In this document: positions 8,098 to 15,904 of the stretch, one piece after another | Layout of the letters: each line of letters opens with the position of its first letter | Numbering within the stretch: position 1 is the stretch's first letter | From: Paenibacillus sp. FSL W8-0426 | GTDB taxonomy: Bacteria > Bacillota > Bacilli > Paenibacillales > Paenibacillaceae | DNA: 64,000 bases | Assembly (NCBI RefSeq): GCF_037969725.1 | Contig: NZ_CP150203.1 | Coordinates: forward strand, 3,488,001-3,552,000 | Direction: 5' to 3' | Position numbers and translations under genes: made by a program | The notes under the pieces: generated by a model | The model's database searches: none | What the model was told of the DNA's origin: nothing | What the model saw: only the letters and a program-made list of their open reading frames with translations

Positions 8098-11000
8098 ATG
8101 ATGTTAACCGCAGATCGTGCAGTGGAGGCCTTGATCGAAAAATTCGCCACCGAGTGTTCGCGGGAATACTCGATACAAACGGATCGAAGCGGCTCCATCT
8201 ATGACTATATTATGGGCAATACCGACGAATTTCCGGATATGTTGGGCAAATCGAGCCACTATGCCTATTACAGCATGGAAACGCTCATGAAAATTGGCAA
8301 AAAGGATGCGGGAGACGTGTTTTTCCGTGCCGGCTCCATTCTCATTCATCTGGAGTCCCGATACTCCCGAAATTCGTGGAGACAGGATGCCTTTTCCGTT
8401 TGTCTTGGCGACGATGCCAACGCGTACGGATTGGGAGGCAAGACCAAAGGCAAAGATCGGATGGGGCCTGTTATTGCCCGTCTGGACAAAATTCGTGCAT
8501 TTGCGGGCGAGCGCGAAATCGTGGATGAGTTGAAAAGCAGGCTGGGAGCGATCCAGACACATCTGAAACAAAAGAAAGCCAATCGATCCAACAGCTGTTA
8601 TGACATCGTAAACGCGCTTCTTTTGCTCCGTGCCTATGCCGGCCTGAATGGCGATGCACAGCACGGCGCACAGGTTCAGCTGTTCCATCAAGGTTTGCCG
8701 GAACTGTTCCAAGCGGTCTTCGCGGGAAATGTTTCCGAGCTTCGTACGCTTTTGCACCGGATGTGCGAACCGCTCGTGGTCGGCTACATGCAGACGAAGG
8801 ACAATCGATCATGGTATGAGCTGGATCATGAATACCTTGAATCCAAACGCAAGCAACTCATCGATGAAAAGTATGCGGATACGGTTTTGCGGGAAAAAGA
8901 TCGGGTATCTGCCGGCGATTTCCATTCCACGATGCTGCTGATCAGCAGCGCTTTGCTATACGTGATCAACATCAAAGGGGGAAAGAACGCATTTCTAGAG
9001 CACCAAGACGAGCTGAGCCTCGTCTTGCTTGAGTCGATGCGAGAACTGCACGAAATCTATCCTTTGGAGGTGCGTCAATACCTGCTCGCGATGGATTACC
9101 GCGCGAAAAACGTGGATGAGCTGCTGAGCGGATTGGTCCCGACGGACGAGCCTTATCAGCTGATCGAGCAGCTGCGCACGGATCTGTACAGTTATTTTGT
9201 GCCGTGGCAGTCGCTGGAAGCCGCCGTGTTGGCCGACGCTGAGCGGGCAAAGCGCACGTATGCGCTCTCGCGCTCTGCTTATTTCAAATTATATATTCAC
9301 TACGTGCTTGAAAAGCATGACATTTCGCTACCGTCCGGATCGGGAACGATCGAAGAAGCCGTCTTCGCCGCACTCGCCCATCCAACGGACGGAGGCCGGC
9401 ACGGCCTGAACATGTCCCGATATTTGAAAGGGGAAACCTCGCTCGAGGATTATTGGAAAGATAACTTGAATCGCGGGTTGTTCACCCATTTGAATCGGGA
9501 TGCCAAACGTATTGCCAACCTGATTGCAATTACGTTCCTGCCGGTACGTTCCGAAGCGATGCGGCGGTTTGCCATCCTGATTTCCCGTCCCCAAACCGGG
9601 ACGTTGGAGGCTTTGTCCGATCTCTACTCCTCCTATGCGTTCAGCGGAGAGAAGCTGCTTGATGCGTACAGCAACGATCCGGACGTGGACGATGAAAACC
9701 TGCTTTCGAGTTTGCTTCAATTGAACGGCATTCGTGAATACAGCTACCGATCGATGCCTCAGGATGAATATACCCGGATCATCGGAAACCATCTGGATGC
9801 TGCATTCAAACAGTACAAAAACCTGCCTGCAGAAACGCGCCAGCTTGCGCTGGAAATTGCGTTTGCGGAAGATCAAGAGCTTTCGGTCGAGCAGTTGTCG
9901 CAGGCGCTTCGATTGGGACTGCAGGATTCGTCCAAAAAAGCCAATGCGCTCGCCACGTCACGCTTCAACCGCACGCCGGATGCGGAGCTGTACATTCACA
10001 TCTATCGTGCGGAGAAAAAGGCCGGCATCAAGGAAATGGTGTTGAACGCCATTCGCGGGCTGCCTGATCCCAAAACGGCCTATCAAACGCTTCTACAAAG
10101 CGAGAAATCCGCAGAGTGGAGAGCATTGATTCAAATTCTGCTGGATGCCGCCGATTTGAGTCCGGTACACGCCCATGCCGCACTGGCAGACCAAGCCGAT
10201 GCCAAAAAAGTATCCCGTTTGAACTGGCTGTCGTTGAAGGATCTGCCTGATCTTATGGATCACGAAGGAACGCCGCTCGATGAACGAATCAAAAAATATG
10301 TACTGCTTCAGTCCATGGACTATACGGCCGCCCCGAATGAAAGCTTGAATGAAGTACGTACCTATGCCACCGAGGAATCGCTCTCCCGTTTCGCCGTTGA
10401 ATTGCTGCAGCTTTGGATTCAGGAAGGGGCGCCTGCCAAAGAGAAATGGGTAATGTATCTGTCCGTGCTGTTCGGCGATTTGCAGCTCGTTGCCATTTTC
10501 AAGCGTCAAATCAAGGAATGGACCGAGTCGAGCCGGGGAGCGATTGCCGCCGATGCGGTCAGAGTATTGGCTTATTTGAAGGCTCCTGCCGCTCTAATGG
10601 CGATCGATTCGATCAAACGTACCGTGAAAAATCGCCAGGTCAAGGGTTCCGCAGAGGAAGCGTTGCTGCTGGCCGCCGAAAATATGGGACTGACGACGGA
10701 GCAGCTGGAGGATCGGCTGGTTACTTCACTCGGTTTTGACGAAAAAGGGACGCAGCGGCTCAGTTATGGCGAACGCACCTTCTTGATCAAGGTGAACAGC
10801 GATTTGCAGCTTGCGGTATGGAATGAAGAAACCGGAAAATCGGTCAAATCGCTGCCCGCGCCTGCGCAAAAAGACGATCCGGAACTTGCTGCCAAGGCGA
10901 AAGCCAGCTTTGCCCAATTGAAGAAAGACCTTAAAGCCATGGTCACCATACAGTCTCAACGTTTGGAGGAATCGTTGTCCAAGCAGCGTCTGTGGACGGC

Positions 11001-11655
11001 GGAGGAGTGGAAAAACCTGTTCGTCGATAACGTGATCATGCAAAAGTTTGCGGTAGGCTTAATTTGGGGCGTGTATGAGGACAATGAACTTGCAGCAACC
11101 TTCCGCTATATGGAAGACGGCACGTTTAATACGGTGGATGAAGACGAATATGAATTGGACCCTGCCTTCATGGTTGGTCTGGTTCATCCGCTTGAATTGG
11201 AGGCATCCGACATTGCCGCATGGAAGACGCAGCTGGAGGATTACGAGATCAGCCAGCCGTTCGCCCAGCTTGAACGCGAGATTCATGTTGTGGACGAGGA
11301 AGATCAGGCGAAGAGCGAATATGATCGTCTGCCGGAGTCAGACCTTTCACCAACGGCGTTTCCGAAAGCTTTGGAGAAATACGGCTGGATCAAGGGGCCT
11401 GCCATGGATGGCGGCTGGTTTAACGAATTTTACAAAGAATACGGCGAGCTTGTTGCAGAGCTGCGATTCAGCGGTACAAGCATTACGTATTATGAAGGAA
11501 TGGAAGACATTACGCTCGAATCCCTGATTTTCTTTAACCCAGGGAACCAGAAACAATATTATTACAGCGACCACAAAGCGATTTCTCTGGGCAAGGTCCC
11601 GGGGCGCGTGTTTAGTGAAACGTTGTATGACATCTTGAGAGCATCGGGGCGCTGA
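8098..11655 (+). CDS. DUF4132 protein (MolR/YehI-like)
   Basis: A 1185-residue, largely alpha-helical cytosolic protein; many short helical units in the middle look like HEAT/TPR-style scaffolding. The last 270 residues match the DUF4132 pattern: AEEWKNLFVDNVIMQKFAVG, LIWGVYE, FRYMEDGTFNT, HPLEL, and QPFAQLEREI with a final ...GRVFSETLYDI. In E. coli, proteins of this family (MolR, YehI) lie next to yehLMPQ and often carry a WGR domain; no WGR domain is evident here. ATG codons at 8098 and 8101 are both possible; AAAGGAGG is 5 or 8 bases upstream. It is the largest protein in the operon and a good candidate for the client or scaffold of the ATPase/VWA pair. Confidence 0.82.
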   Translation: MMLTADRAVEALIEKFATECSREYSIQTDRSGSIYDYIMGNTDEFPDMLGKSSHYAYYSMETLMKIGKKDAGDVFFRAGSILIHLESRYSRNSWRQDAFSVCLGDDANAYGLGGKTKGKDRMGPVIARLDKIRAFAGEREIVDELKSRLGAIQTHLKQKKANRSNSCYDIVNALLLLRAYAGLNGDAQHGAQVQLFHQGLPELFQAVFAGNVSELRTLLHRMCEPLVVGYMQTKDNRSWYELDHEYLESKRKQLIDEKYADTVLREKDRVSAGDFHSTMLLISSALLYVINIKGGKNAFLEHQDELSLVLLESMRELHEIYPLEVRQYLLAMDYRAKNVDELLSGLVPTDEPYQLIEQLRTDLYSYFVPWQSLEAAVLADAERAKRTYALSRSAYFKLYIHYVLEKHDISLPSGSGTIEEAVFAALAHPTDGGRHGLNMSRYLKGETSLEDYWKDNLNRGLFTHLNRDAKRIANLIAITFLPVRSEAMRRFAILISRPQTGTLEALSDLYSSYAFSGEKLLDAYSNDPDVDDENLLSSLLQLNGIREYSYRSMPQDEYTRIIGNHLDAAFKQYKNLPAETRQLALEIAFAEDQELSVEQLSQALRLGLQDSSKKANALATSRFNRTPDAELYIHIYRAEKKAGIKEMVLNAIRGLPDPKTAYQTLLQSEKSAEWRALIQILLDAADLSPVHAHAALADQADAKKVSRLNWLSLKDLPDLMDHEGTPLDERIKKYVLLQSMDYTAAPNESLNEVRTYATEESLSRFAVELLQLWIQEGAPAKEKWVMYLSVLFGDLQLVAIFKRQIKEWTESSRGAIAADAVRVLAYLKAPAALMAIDSIKRTVKNRQVKGSAEEALLLAAENMGLTTEQLEDRLVTSLGFDEKGTQRLSYGERTFLIKVNSDLQLAVWNEETGKSVKSLPAPAQKDDPELAAKAKASFAQLKKDLKAMVTIQSQRLEESLSKQRLWTAEEWKNLFVDNVIMQKFAVGLIWGVYEDNELAATFRYMEDGTFNTVDEDEYELDPAFMVGLVHPLELEASDIAAWKTQLEDYEISQPFAQLEREIHVVDEEDQAKSEYDRLPESDLSPTAFPKALEKYGWIKGPAMDGGWFNEFYKEYGELVAELRFSGTSITYYEGMEDITLESLIFFNPGNQKQYYYSDHKAISLGKVPGRVFSETLYDILRASGR

Positions 11656-11659
11656 TTAC

Positions 11660-13462
11660 GTGACGTCATTTGAACGGAAATTTCAGGCATTCGTCGAGCT
11701 GTGTACCGAAGATTATTTGATCCGCCATGCCAATAAAGGATTGTACAAGCGTTCCTTGAAGGACATTGCCCAAGGCGTGAGCGTGCAGTACGAATGGGGA
11801 GAGACAGCCGTAACGTGCCATCTGGGCGACGGCATCACGTGCACCTTGGAAAGCACCTTGGATCACTGGAACTGCTCATGCCCTTCGGATCATTTGTGCA
11901 AACATGTGTTGATCTCCATTTTGTTTTACCAACAGACGCATGCCGCAGCCGAGGTGCCTGCCGATAAAGCACATGACGTTAATCCTGAACAGGCCTTGAC
12001 GGAGGCGGAATCCGGATCGGTTAAGACTCATGTGGCGACTGACGGGGCTGATCGAGAGAACGCTGTTGCCCCGGAAGCCCGGTCGCGATCCCGGTTCGAA
12101 TGGATGCTGCACGCCGACTTGCTTGCATTGATCCGATCGTACAGTGCCTCTGCCCTGGAAGAAGTCATGTTCCGTCTGAGTTATCCCGAAGACATTGAAG
12201 TCATTCATGACTCCTTGCTCACGGTGCGGCTTGTTCGGCAAAACATCGAAGTCTCTTTCACGGAAGAACCTGGTTTAAGCAAAGCGCTATGCAAGGTGAA
12301 ACAGGCTGCCGGGAATATGGCCAAACTGGAAGCATTGCTTCGTTATCGGAAGAAGCACGGACTTCACGATGCGGACACGCTTGGCGGAAAGGCATATGAA
12401 GCTAAATTCTCGCTGGAGACGGTCAAAGAGTGTCGTCGCATGTTAGCGGAAATGTTACGGGTAGGGTTAGCCCGCTTGCCAGAATCGTACATGGCCCAGC
12501 TCGAAACGTTGGCGATCACAGCCCACAGCGGCAATCTGCCGGATATCGAACGCAGTTTGCGAGGAATCCAGGGGGAGCTGCAGCTTTTTCTGACCAGGCA
12601 TATTCGTTTCTCCATGCCAACCATGCTTGATCGGGTCACGAAGCTGTACCTTGCTCTGCAGGTATTGGAACAGAAACAGGTATCCACCATGCAGCAAAGC
12701 CAGCTGATCGGCAGCTTTCGCAGCAAGTATTATACAGTCCCTGATCTGCATCTATATGGACTTGGGGCAGATGCTTGGGAGACGCAGTCGGGTTATCGGG
12801 GGATCACGTACTATTTTTACGGGCTGCAGGACCAGCAAATCTATACCTTCAGCGACGTTCGCGCCGTATATTACGACCAACAGCAATTCCAGTTCGACGA
12901 TCATTACCGTTCGACGATTCCGTGGCTGCCCAACGTAAGCTACCGACAATTTGCAGGCGAAGAGCTGTGTTTCCACGGGATTAAGGTCAACGAAGATCGC
13001 AGACTCTCCTCCGGAGAGGGAGCCAAGCTGAAACTGTTGACACGCAGGCCGGTAGAAGACATGGATTTTGGCCCCTTTACACAAGAGTTTTCTGCCCTTT
13101 CGAATAGTGGAGGGCCAAGATCGTGTCAACTGTTCTCCATGCCTCAGGAGCAGCTTGCTCTGGTAAAAGTCACCCGTATTTTCGATCAAGCCTATGACAA
13201 ACAGAAGCAAGAGCTGACGCTTACGGTAGAGAGCGACACCGGAGAACTGCTCGATCTGTCGTTTCCTTACGACAAGGATTGGAGCACGATGATCCAGCGT
13301 CTGGAGTCGGGGCACGGCATCGCCAAGCTGGAACATTTCCTCGTATTTATGCGTGTCGAGGCCGGACGCTTGCGTCCCATCAGTTTTCTGAAAGGGCAGC
13401 AGGTGATCAACCTGAAGCTGGATGCCGGTTATGGAAGGATGGGACGGTTTGCAAGAATATAA
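11660..13462 (+). CDS. SWIM zinc-finger protein (YehQ-like)
   Basis: A 600-residue protein with an N-terminal SWIM zinc finger: Cys72, Cys74, Cys80 and His82 in CSCPSDHLCKHV fit the CxCxnCxH signature. SWIM domains are predicted to bind nucleic acid or protein. The rest has no recognised domain; a segment around residues 395-440 is rich in Tyr and aromatic residues. It starts at GTG 11660, four bases after the DUF4132 stop, with only a weak GGGG-type ribosome site, so coupling to the upstream gene is likely. The E. coli counterpart by family is YehQ. No nuclease or helicase motif is visible. Confidence 0.85.
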   Translation: MTSFERKFQAFVELCTEDYLIRHANKGLYKRSLKDIAQGVSVQYEWGETAVTCHLGDGITCTLESTLDHWNCSCPSDHLCKHVLISILFYQQTHAAAEVPADKAHDVNPEQALTEAESGSVKTHVATDGADRENAVAPEARSRSRFEWMLHADLLALIRSYSASALEEVMFRLSYPEDIEVIHDSLLTVRLVRQNIEVSFTEEPGLSKALCKVKQAAGNMAKLEALLRYRKKHGLHDADTLGGKAYEAKFSLETVKECRRMLAEMLRVGLARLPESYMAQLETLAITAHSGNLPDIERSLRGIQGELQLFLTRHIRFSMPTMLDRVTKLYLALQVLEQKQVSTMQQSQLIGSFRSKYYTVPDLHLYGLGADAWETQSGYRGITYYFYGLQDQQIYTFSDVRAVYYDQQQFQFDDHYRSTIPWLPNVSYRQFAGEELCFHGIKVNEDRRLSSGEGAKLKLLTRRPVEDMDFGPFTQEFSALSNSGGPRSCQLFSMPQEQLALVKVTRIFDQAYDKQKQELTLTVESDTGELLDLSFPYDKDWSTMIQRLESGHGIAKLEHFLVFMRVEAGRLRPISFLKGQQVINLKLDAGYGRMGRFARI

Positions 13463-13736
13463 TGCCATATTGGAACGAATCCAAAGCTGGGGTGAAGAAA
13501 TGCTGCTGCGGGGACTGACCCAATTCAGCATGAAGGATGTTGACGTACTGGAAGCGATTCTTGAACAGGTAAAGCGCTTTGAGGCGTCTTTCCTGCAAGA
13601 GTTAGTGGGTCACCTCGTGGATCAGGGGAGGAAAATGGCGCTGGGTGATGGCGATGAGGTTCAGCTCCTGGATCTGTATTGCCGCATCACCCAATATGTG
13701 AGACTTGGATTGCAAGAGCCATCCTCGTACAAATAG
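13431..13736 (+). CDS. Small helical protein closing the MoxR-VWA operon
   Basis: A protein of about 101 residues, predicted almost wholly helical (ILERIQSWGEEMLLRGLTQF, VDVLEAILEQVKRFEASFLQ), with no signal or membrane segment. It overlaps the end of the SWIM gene in another frame. The start is uncertain: ATG 13431, or TTG 13449, which has AAGGA eight bases upstream. The overlap, the strand and the terminator right after its stop make it the sixth member of the operon. I do not recognise the family; by context it is likely a partner of the SWIM protein. Confidence 0.65.
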   Translation: MEGWDGLQEYNAILERIQSWGEEMLLRGLTQFSMKDVDVLEAILEQVKRFEASFLQELVGHLVDQGRKMALGDGDEVQLLDLYCRITQYVRLGLQEPSSYK

Positions 13737-13744
13737 GCAGGATC

Positions 13745-13784
13745 AAAGATTTGCAGGGGAGGAATCCTCTGTAAATCTTTTTTT
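13745..13784 (+). terminator. Rho-independent terminator of the MoxR-VWA operon
   Basis: AAAGATTT...AAATCTTT stem with an inner CAG/CTG and a short G-rich/C-rich part, followed by TTTTG. It begins 8 bases after the last stop of the operon. Confidence 0.85.
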
Positions 13785-13870
13785 GTTGGCATTAAGTAAA
13801 TTCGAGGTTTCATTCGTATATAAAGTGAATTCGGTTTGAGCATTTAACCCTATAAGAAAGGAGGCTTACG

Positions 13871-14413
13871 ATGACAGATCAGAACATACGGGATGCCATC
13901 GTCAGGCGTGATGCAAATGTGATGGAAAGTCTGATGAACGAATACGCTGGTCTGCTGTGGAACGTGGTACGGTCCATTTTGCGGTTAGCACCTGAAGAAG
14001 AAGTTGAAGAGTGTGTGGCAGACACTTTTTTTGCGTTTTGGCAAAACCCGCACGCCTATGACCCGGAGAGAAGTTCATTGAAAAATTACTTGGCGATGGT
14101 GGCCAAACGCAAAGCGATTGATCGTTATCGCAAGTTGATGCGGGCCAAAGAAGCCAAATACGAGGAACAAATTCATTTTCAGTCCAGCCCGGACGTGCTT
14201 ACTCAAGTCATCCGTCAAGAAAATCGGGAAGAACTGGAACAAATGATAGACCTTTTTCCGGAACCCGACCGGGAAATTATGAAACGCCGATTATATGACG
14301 ATCAGAAGCCCGGCGAAATATCGGAATCCATGTCTTTGCAGCTTAGACAGGTACATAACAAGCTATACCGTTCAAAACAGCGACTCCGCACTTGGTGGGA
14401 AAATCGAAAATAA
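13871..14413 (+). CDS. ECF RNA polymerase sigma factor
   Basis: A 180-residue extracytoplasmic-function sigma factor. Region 2 is seen in ADTFFAFWQNPHAYDPERSS and LKNYLAMVAKRKAIDRYRKL, and region 4 in LFPEPDREIMKRRLYDDQ through LQLRQVHNKLYRSKQRLRTW; region 3 is absent as in all ECF factors. The start has an AAAGGAGG site. The gene after it, 16 bases downstream, is a membrane protein with the layout of an anti-sigma factor. The signal sensed is unknown. Confidence 0.92.
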   Translation: MTDQNIRDAIVRRDANVMESLMNEYAGLLWNVVRSILRLAPEEEVEECVADTFFAFWQNPHAYDPERSSLKNYLAMVAKRKAIDRYRKLMRAKEAKYEEQIHFQSSPDVLTQVIRQENREELEQMIDLFPEPDREIMKRRLYDDQKPGEISESMSLQLRQVHNKLYRSKQRLRTWWENRK

Positions 14414-14429
14414 AGGAGGTGTGATTTTC

Positions 14430-15806
14430 ATGTCCAATCCGAATCAACCATTCACCGCACGTAACCTGGCAAACATCAAACGAAGGTTTTATGAAAAAAC
14501 CGATGAGGCCGGATTGTTACCCGACAAGACCCATGAACAACAAGAGCCGACCCTCCGCCGAACGCGAATGCGTAAAGCCGTATCTATCCCCATCGTCGCG
14601 ATCCTTTCGATCGGCGTACTTACTGGAGCCGCGGCGGCCATGAACATCGTTGATCTGTCAGCCGTTCTGCATTTCCTGGACAAAAGCCGTTTGGACATCT
14701 TGTCTCCCGTAAACCGTTCCAGCGAGGATCAAGGCATCCGCATGGATATACTGGGTGCGGTTCGCGACGGAGATACGGCTGAAATATATGTCGCCCTTAC
14801 AGATCTAACAGGCCATCGCGTAACCGATACGCTCGATGTCTATGATTTCAGTGTGACTGGTGGCCGGGCACACAATGCACAGCTGGTCCATTACGATGAA
14901 ACAACGAAAAAAGCCATTGTTCGATTCCTGGTCCAAGGGGAACATCTCAAAGACCGAATTACGGTTAAGATCAGTTCTTTCCTGACTGGTGCACAAACGA
15001 ATGAAGATATTGACGTGGATTTGAACTGGTCCGCATTGTTGGAACAACAAACAGAAGACTCCATTATCACCTTGGATCCAATGAAAGATTGGATTAGCGG
15101 AGGGGGAGGACCGCAGTATGATGAAATCACGAGTCAATCCACGATCCCTGTACTTAAGCCAGATCAAATGCATATTCCCGTGCCGGGCCTGGAGTGGATG
15201 TATATTTCCAACGTAGGAATGGTTAATGGCAAACTGCATATTCAGATCAATCCAGATGCTGAAATGGGCACCTATAATCATGGCTATTTTTACTTTGTGG
15301 ACGACCAGGGACAGGAGCAGGATATTCCCTTGTCTTCCATCAGCTATGGCTCATATGAAAAAGACGGCGTTCGAATGGGTGGGGATTTTGAGGAGTATAT
15401 TTTCGATATTCCGGATATTCGCGAGCTCCAGCACCTTCATTTGAAAGGAAAGTTCACCAGTTACGATGCATTCGTGAAGGGAACGTGGAAGACCACGTTT
15501 GATTTGAAGCAGAGCACCGTCAAGAAAAAGGCAGCGCTCCAGCATGCCTCTACTCATTCAAATTCAGGGCCCTTGAACGTGGAAGTCTCTGAGTTAGGCG
15601 TGACGCTTACAGGGGATTTATCTGAAATCGATTCGGAGCACCTCGATCTGCGAATTGTTATACAGGACGGAACAACCATTGAGGCCGATTCAGGGTTTGT
15701 GCAGTTGGATCAGGAAATCGTCAAATGGATCTCAACCGAAACGATCCCCGTGAGCCACGTTAGGGAGCTTATTTTGAACGGAATATCCGTTCCGCTGCAC
15801 GATTAA
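14430..15806 (+). CDS. Membrane anti-sigma factor (DUF4179-like)
   Basis: A 458-residue single-pass membrane protein. Residues 1-50 are cytoplasmic and would bind the sigma factor; residues about 51-71 (VSIPIVAILSIGVLTGAAAA) form the membrane segment; the rest is a large extracytoplasmic region, including motifs such as VRDGDTAEIYVALTDLTG and GMVNGKLHIQINPD that recur in DUF4179/DUF5643-type anti-sigma proteins. ATG 14430 is chosen because AAAGGAGGT lies 10 bases upstream; the same frame stays open further 5' but inside the sigma gene. Gene order sigma then anti-sigma fits coupled expression. Confidence 0.85.
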   Translation: MSNPNQPFTARNLANIKRRFYEKTDEAGLLPDKTHEQQEPTLRRTRMRKAVSIPIVAILSIGVLTGAAAAMNIVDLSAVLHFLDKSRLDILSPVNRSSEDQGIRMDILGAVRDGDTAEIYVALTDLTGHRVTDTLDVYDFSVTGGRAHNAQLVHYDETTKKAIVRFLVQGEHLKDRITVKISSFLTGAQTNEDIDVDLNWSALLEQQTEDSIITLDPMKDWISGGGGPQYDEITSQSTIPVLKPDQMHIPVPGLEWMYISNVGMVNGKLHIQINPDAEMGTYNHGYFYFVDDQGQEQDIPLSSISYGSYEKDGVRMGGDFEEYIFDIPDIRELQHLHLKGKFTSYDAFVKGTWKTTFDLKQSTVKKKAALQHASTHSNSGPLNVEVSELGVTLTGDLSEIDSEHLDLRIVIQDGTTIEADSGFVQLDQEIVKWISTETIPVSHVRELILNGISVPLHD

Positions 15807-15904
15807 AAAAGAGGAAACGCTGCGAGAAAATTAAACAGCAAATGTCATATCCTGGCTTATCCCGCATACGATAGGCGTACGCGGACATAAGGGAGGAAAC
15901 AGGC

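Noticed and set aside
3381..13736. MoxR-VWA operon considered as a TerY-P or other named phage-defence system
   Set aside because: It lacks the kinase and phosphatase of TerY-P and no nuclease or toxin domain is visible; the match by family is to the yehLMPQ/molR group.
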